Source: Neisseria sp. KEM232 (GTDB lineage: Bacteria > Pseudomonadota > Gammaproteobacteria > Burkholderiales > Neisseriaceae). From it: 64,000 nt of DNA. Below, piece after piece: positions 1-9,430 of the stretch. Where the stretch lies: NCBI RefSeq assembly GCF_002237445.1, contig NZ_CP022527.1:1736001-1800000 (forward strand), in the 5' to 3' direction. Under the pieces are notes generated by a model. It did not search any database. It was not told the origin of the DNA and worked only from the letters and a program-made list of their open reading frames with translations. The stretch's first letter is position 1; each line of letters starts with the position of its first letter. Both the position numbers and the translations under genes were made by a program.

Positions 1-1
1 A

Positions 2-102
2 TATAGTGAGCCAACATAAAAATCTACTGCATCAAAAATGCCAAGCAAACCTGTACTGTCTTCGGCTTGCTGCCTTGTATCTTTTTGTGCTGACTCACTA
101 TA
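2..102. repeat. Correia-like (CREE) miniature inverted-repeat element
   Basis: The ends are imperfect inverted repeats: TATAGTGAGCCAACA at the left and TGCTGACTCACTATA at the right, starting and ending with TA as Correia elements do. The interior contains the cgGCTTGCTGCCTTGTATCTTTTTGTG block that recurs in the copies at 2557, 38384 and 55390. Terminal sequence differs from the classical meningococcal TATAGTGGATTAAC form, so this is a diverged subfamily. No transposase is encoded; mobilisation in trans is inference from the family. Confidence 0.75.
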
Positions 103-172
103 GTAGGTCGGGCATTTATGCCCGACGTGCAAACCGGTAACGGAAAATGTCGGGCATAAATGCCCGACCTAC
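103..172. repeat. Nested palindromic repeat (GTAGGTCGGGCAT family)
   Basis: A 24-base arm at 103-126 is repeated in inverted orientation at 149-172 with 22 bases between. Each arm is itself nearly palindromic (GTCGGGCAT..ATGCCCGAC), so the transcript could fold as one long hairpin or two short ones. It abuts the right end of the Correia-like element. Function unknown. Confidence 0.7.
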
Positions 173-180
173 GCATAAAA

Positions 181-212
181 AGGCCGTCTGAAAAACTATT
201 TTCAGACGGCCT
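181..212. terminator. Inverted DUS pair (hairpin) just upstream of priA
   Basis: AGGCCGTCTGAAAA and TTTTCAGACGGCCT face each other across a short loop. Such pairs serve as intrinsic terminators in Neisseria. Here it would end transcription entering from the left, 22 bases before the priA start codon. Confidence 0.6.
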
Positions 213-234
213 CAACCCCAAACTACCCACGCCC

Positions 235-2427
235 ATGATTTACCACCGCATTGCCCTTAATGTGCCCCTTTCAGACGGCCTTTTGACCTATTCCCATCCC
301 GAAGCCCTGCCGCCCGGCACGCGCGTGGCCGTGCCGTTTCGCGGGCGCGTGATGGTGGGGATTGTGTGGGAAGCCGGTATTGCGCCCGATTTTGACCCGG
401 CCAAGATTTTGCCCGTTCAGACGGCCTTTACCGCCGAAATGCCGCTGCCCGAAGACTGGCGCGGCCTGATTGCGTTTGCCTCGCGCTATTACCACTATCC
501 GCTCGGCCAAACCGCTTCGCTCGCGCTGCCGCAGGGTTTGAAAGAGCCGAAGGCCGTGGAGATGCCGCAGCCGCCGCTGTTTTACGCGTTAAACGAAGCG
601 GGCAGGGCGCAGCAGCCGCCGAGGGCGCGTTTTCACAAAAAAGCCGCGTTGTGGCAGGCTTTGGCCGATTCAGACGGCCTGACGATGGCGCAGCTCAAAC
701 GTATCAACGCGCAGGCGGCCAAGCTGGTGGACGAATGGTTGGCGCAGGGTTGGATAGACGCACATACGGCGGGCAAACCCGTGTTGGTGCCGTACCACGG
801 GCAGGCTTCGCACTCTGAAAAAACGCTCAACCCCGACCAGCTCGCCGCCTCGCAGGCGGTTCAGACGGCCTTCGGGCAGTTTCAGCCCTTTTTGCTTTAC
901 GGCATCACCGGCAGCGGCAAAACCGAAGTGTATTTTGATGTGATGGAAAAAGTGTTGGCATCGGGGCGGCAGGTGTTGTTTTTACTGCCCGAAATCAACC
1001 TCACGCCGCAGCTTTTGGCGCGCGTGGAGGCGCGGTTTGCCGACGTGCCCACCGCCGTATTGCACAGCCAAACCGCCGCCGGACGGCGCACGCAGGATTA
1101 CCTTCGCGCGATGGCAAATCAGGCCAAGCTGGTCATCGGCACGCGGCTGGCGGTGTTCACGCCGCTGGCCGATGTCGGGTTGATTGTGGTGGACGAAGAA
1201 CACGATAGCTCGTTCAAACAAGACAACGAATTGCGCTACCACGCCCGCGATTTGGCCGTGTGGCGGGCGAAGCAGAGCGGTTGCCCGATTATGCTCGGCA
1301 GCGCGACGCCGAGTTTGGAGAGCTGGCACAAAGCCCAAAGCGGCGCGTATCGATTATTGGAACTCGCCCGCCGCGCCAACCCCGCCGCGCGGCCGCCGCA
1401 GGTGGAAATCCTCAACGTAGGCCGTCTGAAACTCGACAACGGCTTCTCACCGCAAGCCCTAAACCTGCTCAAACAGAATTTTGCAGCAGGCGGCATGTCG
1501 CTGGTGTACCTCAACCGGCGCGGCTATTCGCCCGCGCTGTTTTGCGGCGACTGCGGCCACACTTTCGGCTGCCCCAACTGCTCGGCCAAAATGGTATTGC
1601 ACCAACGCGCCCGCCAACTACGCTGCCACCATTGCGACCACCGCACCGCCATCCCGTTCAAATGCCCCGACTGCGGCAACCAAGACCTGACCGCCGTCGG
1701 GCAGGGCACGCAGCGCGTCGAAGAAACCCTGTGTGCCTTTCTGCCGCAGGCATCGGTAGTTCGCGTCGACAGGGACAGCACCGCCCGCAAAAACGACTGG
1801 GACGAACTCTACCGCCGCATCGGCGAAGGCGGCATCGACATTCTCGTCGGCACGCAAATGCTCGCCAAAGGCCACGATTTCGCGCGGCTCAACCTCGTTA
1901 TCGTGCTCAACGCCGACGGCAGCCTTTACAGCGCAGACTTCCGCGCCCCCGAACGCCTGTTTGCCGAACTCATGCAGGTATCCGGCCGCGCCGGCCGCGC
2001 CGACATACCCGGCGGCGTCCTTATCCAAACCCAAATCCCCGACCATGCCGTATTTTCCGCCGTCAAAGCGCAGGACTACCGCCTGTTTGCCGATGCCGAG
2101 CTGGCCGAGCGGCAGCAGTTTGCCATGCCGCCCTTCGGCTTTCAGACGGCCATCCGCGCCGACGCGCCCGACATCGCCGCCGCCACCGAATTTCTCAACC
2201 GCATCCGCGACCGCCTCGCCCCCGCGCTGCCCCAAAGCGTCAGCCAGTTTGGCGCAGCCCCCATGCTGATGGTGCGCCTGGCCGAACGCGAACGCGCCCA
2301 GCTTTTCCTCGAATCGGCCTCGCGCAAAGACCTGCACCACGCCGTATCGCTGTGGATACAGGCTCTGCAGCAGGAGCGCGATCACAAAATCAGATGGTCG
2401 GCCGATGTCGACCCGCAGGAGATGTGA
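235..2427 (+). CDS. priA: Primosomal protein N' (replication restart helicase PriA)
   Basis: PriA is the 3'-to-5' DNA helicase that recognises stalled or recombined forks and loads the replisome away from oriC. The 730-residue product has the N-terminal DNA-binding domain, then a superfamily 2 helicase core. The Walker A motif GITGSGKT is near residue 223 and the DEEH box near residue 320. A double zinc-binding cluster follows at about 437-480 (CGDCGH, CPNC, CHHCDH, CPDCG). Length is normal for the family. I chose the ATG at 235 (MIYHRIALNVPL) because it matches PriA N-termini; the frame is open upstream to 160, but that stretch lies in the DUS hairpin and repeat. No good Shine-Dalgarno is visible. 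Several in-frame DUS copies are translated as SDGL or VQTAF. In a naturally competent genus PriA also supports recombination-dependent replication. Confidence 0.96.
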   Translation: MIYHRIALNVPLSDGLLTYSHPEALPPGTRVAVPFRGRVMVGIVWEAGIAPDFDPAKILPVQTAFTAEMPLPEDWRGLIAFASRYYHYPLGQTASLALPQGLKEPKAVEMPQPPLFYALNEAGRAQQPPRARFHKKAALWQALADSDGLTMAQLKRINAQAAKLVDEWLAQGWIDAHTAGKPVLVPYHGQASHSEKTLNPDQLAASQAVQTAFGQFQPFLLYGITGSGKTEVYFDVMEKVLASGRQVLFLLPEINLTPQLLARVEARFADVPTAVLHSQTAAGRRTQDYLRAMANQAKLVIGTRLAVFTPLADVGLIVVDEEHDSSFKQDNELRYHARDLAVWRAKQSGCPIMLGSATPSLESWHKAQSGAYRLLELARRANPAARPPQVEILNVGRLKLDNGFSPQALNLLKQNFAAGGMSLVYLNRRGYSPALFCGDCGHTFGCPNCSAKMVLHQRARQLRCHHCDHRTAIPFKCPDCGNQDLTAVGQGTQRVEETLCAFLPQASVVRVDRDSTARKNDWDELYRRIGEGGIDILVGTQMLAKGHDFARLNLVIVLNADGSLYSADFRAPERLFAELMQVSGRAGRADIPGGVLIQTQIPDHAVFSAVKAQDYRLFADAELAERQQFAMPPFGFQTAIRADAPDIAAATEFLNRIRDRLAPALPQSVSQFGAAPMLMVRLAERERAQLFLESASRKDLHHAVSLWIQALQQERDHKIRWSADVDPQEM

Positions 2428-2556
2428 GGCTGTCTGAAAGGCAAACGGCGGGAATGCGGATACCAAAAGGCCGTCTGAAAGCGGTTGCCCCTTGGCGGAA
2501 AAGCGCTTTTCGGCTTGGCCTTGATGGCAGACGGCAGTATCATTGCGCCTGTTGTT

Positions 2557-2633
2557 TATAGTGAACCAACACAAAAATCTACGGCGTTGCTGCGGCTTGC
2601 TGCCTTGTATCTTTTTGTGTTGGCTTAACTATA
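2557..2633. repeat. Correia-like element, short (77 bp) copy
   Basis: It is bounded by TATAGTGAACCAACA and TGTTGGCTTAACTATA, an imperfect terminal inverted repeat beginning and ending in TA. It retains the TGCTGCGGCTTGCTGCCTTG block but lacks the centre seen in the 101- and 104-bp copies. It lies between priA and a small candidate ORF. Confidence 0.75.
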
Positions 2634-2672
2634 TCGGCAAACCATTACGGCAAAAGGAGGCAGCGGATTCAG

Positions 2673-2801
2673 ATGAAGAAATCGAAAAACGAACCGAAAC
2701 GCAACGGCGGCCGCGATAATCCGGCAGGCAGCAGACAGCGGCAGAACCGCCCGTCGCAGCAGGACGAAAAGCGCATCAGCGCACCCGATGCGCAAGATTG
2801 A
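2673..2801 (+). CDS. Small basic hypothetical protein (42 aa)
   Basis: A 43-codon frame starts with ATG at 2673 and ends with TGA at 2801. A strong Shine-Dalgarno (AAAGGAGG) lies 12 bases upstream. The product begins MKKSKNEPKRNGG and ends SAPDAQD. It is very hydrophilic, Arg/Lys/Gln-rich, and has no signal peptide or membrane segment. I do not recognise a family. It sits between the 77-bp Correia-like element and a dRS3 repeat, with no obvious promoter. The case rests on the ribosome-binding site and codon-like composition alone; it could be chance. Confidence 0.4.
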   Translation: MKKSKNEPKRNGGRDNPAGSRQRQNRPSQQDEKRISAPDAQD

Positions 2802-2818
2802 AACGCACGGCAAAAGCC

Positions 2819-2838
2819 GTTCCCGCCTTCGCGGGAAT
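2819..2838. repeat. dRS3-type repeat
   Basis: GTTCCC-N8-GGGAAT, one base off the neisserial dRS3 consensus ATTCCC-N8-GGGAAT. It is followed by GACGTTTCTGAAA, the same flank as the copy at 23287. dRS3 repeats are recombination and filamentous-phage insertion sites in pathogenic Neisseria (established). Confidence 0.75.
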
Positions 2839-2881
2839 GACGTTTCTGAAACGCGCAGGCATATCCCGTTTGCAGCAAAAA

Positions 2882-2921
2882 AGGCCGTCTGAAAACCCCG
2901 AAATCGGGTTTTCAGACGGCC
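2882..2921 (-). terminator. Inverted DUS hairpin ending the Sel1-repeat gene
   Basis: AGGCCGTCTGAAAACCCC pairs with GGGTTTTCAGACGGCCT around a five-base loop and is flanked by A and T runs. It lies just beyond the stop codon of the leftward gene at 2939. Confidence 0.75.
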
Positions 2922-2938
2922 TTTTTGCCGTAGCAGTT

Positions 2939-4714
2939 CTACTGCTTGCATTTGGCTTCTTCGATGTCTTTCAGATACGGATCGGCCTCGCTTCTGCCCT
3001 GCTCCGACGCTTTGCGCAGCCAGTATTCGGCCTGTTGCAAATCTTTCGGCAGGGTCAGGAAACCGTTTTTGTAGGCCAAGCCCAAAATCAGGCGGCTGTC
3101 GGCGTCGCCCGCTTCGGCGGCGTCGCGTAGCAGTTCGGCGGCTTTGGCATCGTCTTTTTCCACACCCTCGCCCGCCACACTCATGGCGGCGAGTTTTTTC
3201 TTGGCGCGCACATAGCCGTGCCGCGATGCTTTGTCCAGCCAGTAGGCGGCCTGTTTCGCGTCTTTGGGCAGGATGCTGCCGCGCAGGTACATAAAGCCCA
3301 GTTCGTGCTGCGCCAGCACGGAGAATGAGGTTTCCTGTGCGGCGGCTTTGCGCAGCCATTCGACCGCCTGCGCGTCGTCTTTGGCCACGCCGTCGCCGGC
3401 GCGGTAGGCAACGGCAAGGTTGTATTGCGCGTCGGCGCGTCCCTGTTCGGCGGCTTTGCGGTACCACTTGACGGCCTGCGCCATGTCTTTGGGCACGCCT
3501 TTGCCCTGGCGGTAGCGCAGCGCCAGATCGTATTGGGCCTGCGCCTGTCCCAGCTGCGCCGCTTTTTCCAGCCAGTAAACGGCTTTGCCGTCGTCTTTTT
3601 CGACAACGAATCCGTCACGGTAGGTGGTGCTGAGCAGCCGCGCGGCGCGGGCGTTGCCCTTCTCGGCGGCACGGGTCAGCCATTTGACGGCCTCTTCTTT
3701 GTCCTGCTTCACGCCGCTGCCTGTCAGGTAGCGGCCGCCCAGCACGGTTTGCGCCAAAGTATCGCCCCGTTCGGCAACCTGTGTCAGCATATCGATGCCG
3801 CGTTTTTCGTCTTTATCGACGCCTTCGCCCGAAAAATAGCGGATGGACAAAGCCCCCAGCGCGCGGACGTGTCCCTGCGCGGCGGCTTTTTCATACCACT
3901 GCACCGCCTGTTTCCAGTCTTGTTTCACGCCTTTGCCTTGCGCGTAAATCGTGCCGATGTTGTATTGGGCGGTGGCATCGTTTTGCGCGGCGGCTTTTTT
4001 GTACCATTTGAGCGATTCGGCCGGGTTCTGCGCCACACCGCGTCCCGCTCCGTACATAAAGCCCAAATTGTTCTGCGCCGCCGCATTGCCCTGCTTGGCG
4101 GCTTTTTCATACCAGGCGAAGGCCTGTTTGTCGTCCTGCGCCACGCCCCTGCCGTCAAAATAAAGCGTGCCGAGGGCAGACTGCGACAAGGCATCTCCCT
4201 GCTCCGCGGCTTTGCGGTACCAGAGGGCGGCCTGCGCCTCATCCCGCGCCACGCCTTTGCCTTCTTCGTAGGCCAAGCCTATATTCCGCTGCGACACGGC
4301 ATAGCCTTTTTCGGCGGCGCGGCGTATCCATTTTGTGCCTTCGGCAAGGTCTTTGGCGAGGCCGCCGCGTCCTTCGTAATACATCACGCCGAGGTTGTTC
4401 ATGCCTCTGAGGCTGCCGTTTTCGGCGGCTTTTTTGTCCCAAAACAGTGCTTTTTGTTCGTCTTTTTCCACGCCGCGCCCGAGGTAGTAGGCTTTGCCCA
4501 GCAGCGCCTGCGCTTCGGCGTCGCCCGCTTCGGCCAGCGGCAGCAGCGCTTTCACGGCTGCTTCGCCGCGTCCGGCATCAATGTCGGCTTCGGCCTGTTT
4601 CAGACGGCCTTCTCCGCTGCCCGCCTTCGTTTGCGGCGGCGGCAGATGCGCGGCGGCAGGCAGGGAGGCAGACAGGAAAACGGCGGCAATCAGGGCGGAT
4701 ATCGGTTTTTTCAT
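2939..4714 (-). CDS. Secreted Sel1-like repeat (SLR/TPR) protein, 14 repeats
   Basis: The 591-residue product starts with a Sec signal peptide (MKKPISALIAAVFLSASLPA, cleavage near AAA-H). It is then built almost wholly from 14 Sel1-like repeats of about 36 residues, with recurring A-x-x-x-LG-x-x-Y-x-x-G-x-GV-x-x-D and A-x-x-W-x-x-KAA. Sel1 repeats form an alpha-solenoid used for protein-protein contacts. In Gram-negatives such proteins are commonly periplasmic scaffolds or host-interaction factors. No catalytic domain is visible. It is flanked by DUS hairpins on both sides, so it looks monocistronic. The Shine-Dalgarno AAGGAA sits before ATG 4714. Near-identical repeats make it prone to unequal recombination, so repeat number may vary between strains (inference). 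Confidence 0.85.
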   Translation of the reverse strand: MKKPISALIAAVFLSASLPAAAHLPPPQTKAGSGEGRLKQAEADIDAGRGEAAVKALLPLAEAGDAEAQALLGKAYYLGRGVEKDEQKALFWDKKAAENGSLRGMNNLGVMYYEGRGGLAKDLAEGTKWIRRAAEKGYAVSQRNIGLAYEEGKGVARDEAQAALWYRKAAEQGDALSQSALGTLYFDGRGVAQDDKQAFAWYEKAAKQGNAAAQNNLGFMYGAGRGVAQNPAESLKWYKKAAAQNDATAQYNIGTIYAQGKGVKQDWKQAVQWYEKAAAQGHVRALGALSIRYFSGEGVDKDEKRGIDMLTQVAERGDTLAQTVLGGRYLTGSGVKQDKEEAVKWLTRAAEKGNARAARLLSTTYRDGFVVEKDDGKAVYWLEKAAQLGQAQAQYDLALRYRQGKGVPKDMAQAVKWYRKAAEQGRADAQYNLAVAYRAGDGVAKDDAQAVEWLRKAAAQETSFSVLAQHELGFMYLRGSILPKDAKQAAYWLDKASRHGYVRAKKKLAAMSVAGEGVEKDDAKAAELLRDAAEAGDADSRLILGLAYKNGFLTLPKDLQQAEYWLRKASEQGRSEADPYLKDIEEAKCKQ

Positions 4715-4764
4715 AGCGGGTGTTCCTTATCAAGGTGCAAAATTAACAAACGGCCAACCTTAAA

Positions 4765-4804
4765 AGGCCGTCTGAAAACCGGTTTTCGGTTTTTCAGACG
4801 GCCT
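4765..4804 (-). terminator. Inverted DUS hairpin after the small lipoprotein gene
   Basis: AGGCCGTCTGAAAACC pairs with GGTTTTTCAGACGGCCT. It ends transcription of the leftward gene at 4819 and separates it from the Sel1-repeat gene. Confidence 0.7.
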
Positions 4805-4818
4805 TTCGTATGCCCGGC

Positions 4819-5244
4819 TTACTGGGCGGCTTCTTTTGCTTCGGAAGCGGCTTCTTTTGCATCGTCAGCAGCTTCTTTGGCATCTGCTGCGGCTTCTTTG
4901 GCATCTTCGGCCGCTTCGGAAGCGGCTTCGGCTTTATCTTCCTCAGTTTGTACGGCTTCGCCTTTCAGACCTTTCAGGGATTCCTGGCAGTAGGCCTCCT
5001 GCTGGTCGGCCGGCAGGTTTTTCATCGCTTCCATGCCTGTGGCAAAGGTTTTTTTCGCATCTTCGCGCTGCGCTTCGGGCAGACCCTGCAACATATCGTT
5101 AAACGCTTTTTCGTATTGTGCGCAGGCAGAGCCGCCCTCGGCGGCAGGCGCCGCGCCGGATGCGGCGTTGTCGGACGAATTGCCGCCGCAGGCAGCCAGG
5201 GCGAATGCGGTAATCAGCAAGGCGGGAAGGGAAGTTGCTTTCAT
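4819..5244 (-). CDS. Small Ala/Glu/Lys-rich lipoprotein
   Basis: The 141-residue product has a lipoprotein signal with lipobox LAAC (Cys about residue 19). A globular middle follows with two cysteines (CAQYEKAFNDML ... AYCQESLKGL) that could form a disulfide. The tail is about 45 residues of repeated EAAxDAKEAA units, a likely long charged helix or coiled coil. The middle resembles small DUF5339-type lipoproteins of Neisseriaceae and Pasteurellaceae; that assignment is tentative. The low-complexity tail could span periplasm or contact peptidoglycan (inference). It is monocistronic and ends in a DUS hairpin. Confidence 0.75.
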   Translation of the reverse strand: MKATSLPALLITAFALAACGGNSSDNAASGAAPAAEGGSACAQYEKAFNDMLQGLPEAQREDAKKTFATGMEAMKNLPADQQEAYCQESLKGLKGEAVQTEEDKAEAASEAAEDAKEAAADAKEAADDAKEAASEAKEAAQ

Positions 5245-5389
5245 GCTTGTCTCTCTTTTATGTTTGATTAATGGGAGGACGTATTGTTAAGGCATTTTCC
5301 CGCAGCGTCAAGTTTTGTCATATTTTCGCGCCGCGCCGCCCTTTTCAGACGGCCTTTTTGCCGTTTCTCACCCCGCCCCTGCTATGCCT

Positions 5390-5395
5390 TATAAT
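5390..5395 (+). promoter_or_regulatory. Predicted -10 element of ubiB
   Basis: TATAAT followed by a GC-rich discriminator (CGCGCCC), 34 bases before the ubiB ATG. No strong -35 is visible. The same TATAAT plus CGCGCC layout recurs before other housekeeping genes in the window. Confidence 0.5.
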
Positions 5396-5428
5396 CGCGC
5401 CCTGTTTTTTCCACCGGAAACGCCCGCT

Positions 5429-6940
5429 ATGAAATGGCTCAAACGCAGTAAAACCCTTTGGCAGACCATCCGCCGCTACGGCCTGGCCGATTTGATTGTC
5501 CCGCTGGCGCGGGAAGGCTGGCAGCGCCGCCTGCTGCGCCTGCTGCCCCAAGCCGGGTCGGCGCAGGACGAGCCTTTGCCGGTGCGCCTGCGGCTGGCTT
5601 TGGAGAGCTTGGGGCCGGTGTTCGTCAAATTCGGCCAGGTGCTCTCCACCCGTCCCGACCTGATTCCGCACGCCTACGCGGTGGAGCTAGCCAAACTGCA
5701 GGACAAAGTGCCGCCGTTTGATGCCGAGCTGTCGCGCCGCCAGATTGAAAAGGCTTTGGGCAGGCCGGTGGGCGAAATTTACGCCGAATTTGAAACCGTG
5801 CCCGTCGCCAGCGCGTCAGTGGCGCAGGTGCACAGGGCGCGGCTTTACAGCGGCGAAGAAGTGGCGGTGAAAGTGCTGCGGCCGGGCATCCGCTCCGTTA
5901 TCGAACAGGATTTGGCGCTGCTGCGTTTCTGCGCCGGCTGGGCGGAACGGCTCTTTGCCGACGGCAAACGCCTGCGCCCGCGCGAAGTGGTGGACGAGTT
6001 CGACAAATATCTGCACGACGAACTCGATCTGATGCGCGAAGCGGCCAACGCCAGCCAGCTCGGGCGCAATTTCAAAGACAGCGCCATGCTTATCGTGCCC
6101 AAAGTGTTTTACGACTACTGCGCGCGCGAAGTATTGACCATCGAATGGATGGACGGCACGCCCGTATCCGACATTGCCGCGCTCAAAGCGCAAGGCATCG
6201 ACTTGCACAAACTCGCCGATTACGGCGTGGAAATTTTCTTCACGCAAGTTTTCCGCGACGGCTTTTTCCATGCCGACATGCACCCGGGCAACATCTTAGT
6301 AGCCGCCGACAACCGCTACATCGCGCTCGATTTCGGCATCGTCGGCACGCTCACCGACTACGACAAACGCTATCTGGCCATCAATTTCCTCGCCTTTTTC
6401 AACCGCGACTACCACCGCGTCGCCACCGCCCACATCGAATCGGGCTGGGTGCCGCCCGACACCCGCGCCGAAGAGCTTGAAGCGGCCGTGCGCTCGGTGT
6501 GCGAACCGATTTTCAACAAACCGATTTCGCAGATTTCCTTCGGCCTCGTACTGATGCGCCTGTTTGAAGTCAGCCGCCGCTTCCACGTCGAAATCCAGCC
6601 GCAGCTTGTGTTGCTGCAAAAAACCCTGCTCAACATCGAAGGACTCGGCCGCCAACTCGACCCCGATTTGGATTTGTGGAAAACCGCCAAGCCCTTCCTC
6701 AGCAAATGGATGAACGAACAAATCGGCCCCAAAGCCCTGTGGCGCAACCTGAAAAACGAAGCCCCCGACTGGGCGCAAATCCTGCCCGCCCTGCCGCGCA
6801 AAGTCGCCGCGCTGGTGGACGAAAACCGCCAAAAAGAAATGCGCGACGCCTACCTGCATCTGGTGAAAATCCAACACCGCCAAAGCCTGTGGCTCGCCGC
6901 CATCGCTATTGCGCTGCTGCTGATGCTGCTGTTCAAATAA
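5429..6940 (+). CDS. ubiB: Ubiquinone biosynthesis accessory kinase-like protein UbiB
   Basis: UbiB is an atypical ABC1/ADCK-family protein-kinase-like ATPase required for ubiquinone synthesis, thought to help extract or present lipid intermediates to the Ubi complex. The 503-residue product shows the family's KFGQ motif near residue 67, an ATP-binding lysine in VAVKVLRPG near 148, the HADMHPGN catalytic loop near 281, and LDFG near 301. It ends in a hydrophobic C-terminal membrane anchor (LWLAAIAIALLLMLLF). I chose ATG 5429 (MKWLKRSKT), which follows a GGAAA Shine-Dalgarno and the predicted promoter; the frame is open back to 5315, but that stretch reads through a DUS. No other ubi gene lies nearby. 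Confidence 0.93.
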   Translation: MKWLKRSKTLWQTIRRYGLADLIVPLAREGWQRRLLRLLPQAGSAQDEPLPVRLRLALESLGPVFVKFGQVLSTRPDLIPHAYAVELAKLQDKVPPFDAELSRRQIEKALGRPVGEIYAEFETVPVASASVAQVHRARLYSGEEVAVKVLRPGIRSVIEQDLALLRFCAGWAERLFADGKRLRPREVVDEFDKYLHDELDLMREAANASQLGRNFKDSAMLIVPKVFYDYCAREVLTIEWMDGTPVSDIAALKAQGIDLHKLADYGVEIFFTQVFRDGFFHADMHPGNILVAADNRYIALDFGIVGTLTDYDKRYLAINFLAFFNRDYHRVATAHIESGWVPPDTRAEELEAAVRSVCEPIFNKPISQISFGLVLMRLFEVSRRFHVEIQPQLVLLQKTLLNIEGLGRQLDPDLDLWKTAKPFLSKWMNEQIGPKALWRNLKNEAPDWAQILPALPRKVAALVDENRQKEMRDAYLHLVKIQHRQSLWLAAIAIALLLMLLFK

Positions 6941-6944
6941 ACGC

Positions 6945-6972
6945 AGGCCGTCTGAAAGCATTCAGACGGCCT
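6945..6972 (+). terminator. Inverted DUS hairpin after ubiB
   Basis: AGGCCGTCTGAA and TTCAGACGGCCT are separated by only four bases. The hairpin lies immediately after the ubiB stop codon and before comM. Confidence 0.7.
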
Positions 6973-6998
6973 CCTGCCGACATTAAAAAGGAAAGCGC

Positions 6999-8492
<1,494 letters not shown>

Positions 8493-8566
8493 AAACCGTA
8501 GAGGCCGTCTGAAAGCGCAGCTTCAACGAAGTTAAAACAAGCGCAACAGGCCGTCTGAATATTTGC

Positions 8567-8572
8567 TAGAAT
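8567..8572 (+). promoter_or_regulatory. Predicted -10 element of the SPOR-domain gene
   Basis: TAGAAT with upstream GC (GCTAGAAT) and a GC-rich discriminator (ACGCCGCC), 72 bases before ATG 8644. The -35 is weak; a DUS lies in the upstream region. Confidence 0.4.
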
Positions 8573-8643
8573 ACGCCGCCGTTTGCCGCATCCCCTTTCA
8601 GACGGCCTCTACACATCGAAACAAAAAAGGTAGTTTGCACTTT

Positions 8644-9402
8644 ATGAAAACAGAGAAACCCTACGGTAAAGGCCTTACCGGCTTCATTATCGGCCTGCTT
8701 TTGGCCACCCTGATTATCGGCGGCGTGGTTTACGTACTCGAAACCGGCCGCAAACGCGATTTCAAAGACCCCGTGGTAGAAAAAGAACTGCCGCCGCCCG
8801 AAATCCTCACACCAAAAAAACCGGCCGAACCTGTGCCGCCGCCCCAGCCGCTTCCCGCCTCCGAGCCGCAGAGCATCAGCGCGAGCGAGCCCAAAGAAAT
8901 CCCCGCTTCCGAGCCCAAAGCGCAGGACGACACCGAACCCTCCGACATCATCGGCATCCCCGACGCCCTGCCGCCGCACAAAACCGACAAACCCAAACCC
9001 GAACGCAAAAAAACCGACAAACCGCAGGCCAAGCCCACGCCCGAGCAAATCCTCAACGGCAAAGCAGGCAAAAACCAGGCCAAAACCGACCGCGAAGCCG
9101 AGCGCAAAAAAGCCCAAGACGCCCTCAACGGCCATGCCGGCAAAAGCGAAGCGCAAAGCGGCGGCAGCGGCAAAGGCCGCATCATCGTCCAGGCCGGCTC
9201 CTACGGCAGCCGCGACAAAGCCGAAGTGCAGCGTGCCAAACTTGCCATGGCCGGCGTAGACGCCCACGTCGCCGAAGCCACAGTACAGGGCAAAACCATG
9301 TACCGCGTGCAAACCGCCCCGCTGACCGCCGATGCCGCCGCCAACACCCGCCAAACCCTGCAACAGAAAGGCATAGACAGCTTCGCCCGTCCCGCCCGCT
9401 AA
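8644..9402 (+). CDS. SPOR-domain, single-pass inner-membrane protein (FtsN-like)
   Basis: The 252-residue product has FtsN-like topology. It has a short cytoplasmic N-terminus, one membrane helix at about 12-35 (GFIIGLLLATLIIGGVVYVL), a long Pro/Lys/Glu-rich periplasmic linker, and a C-terminal SPOR domain (about 178-252, from RIIVQAGSY). SPOR domains bind denuded septal peptidoglycan, so a role at the division site is likely. FtsN orthology itself is not shown. I took ATG 8644 (MKTEKPYGK), which gives a standard N-in membrane anchor. It is followed 28 bases later by dsbA, probably in one transcript. Confidence 0.82.
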   Translation: MKTEKPYGKGLTGFIIGLLLATLIIGGVVYVLETGRKRDFKDPVVEKELPPPEILTPKKPAEPVPPPQPLPASEPQSISASEPKEIPASEPKAQDDTEPSDIIGIPDALPPHKTDKPKPERKKTDKPQAKPTPEQILNGKAGKNQAKTDREAERKKAQDALNGHAGKSEAQSGGSGKGRIIVQAGSYGSRDKAEVQRAKLAMAGVDAHVAEATVQGKTMYRVQTAPLTADAAANTRQTLQQKGIDSFARPAR

Positions 9403-9430
9403 CCCACCGACACACAAGGAAACAAACACC

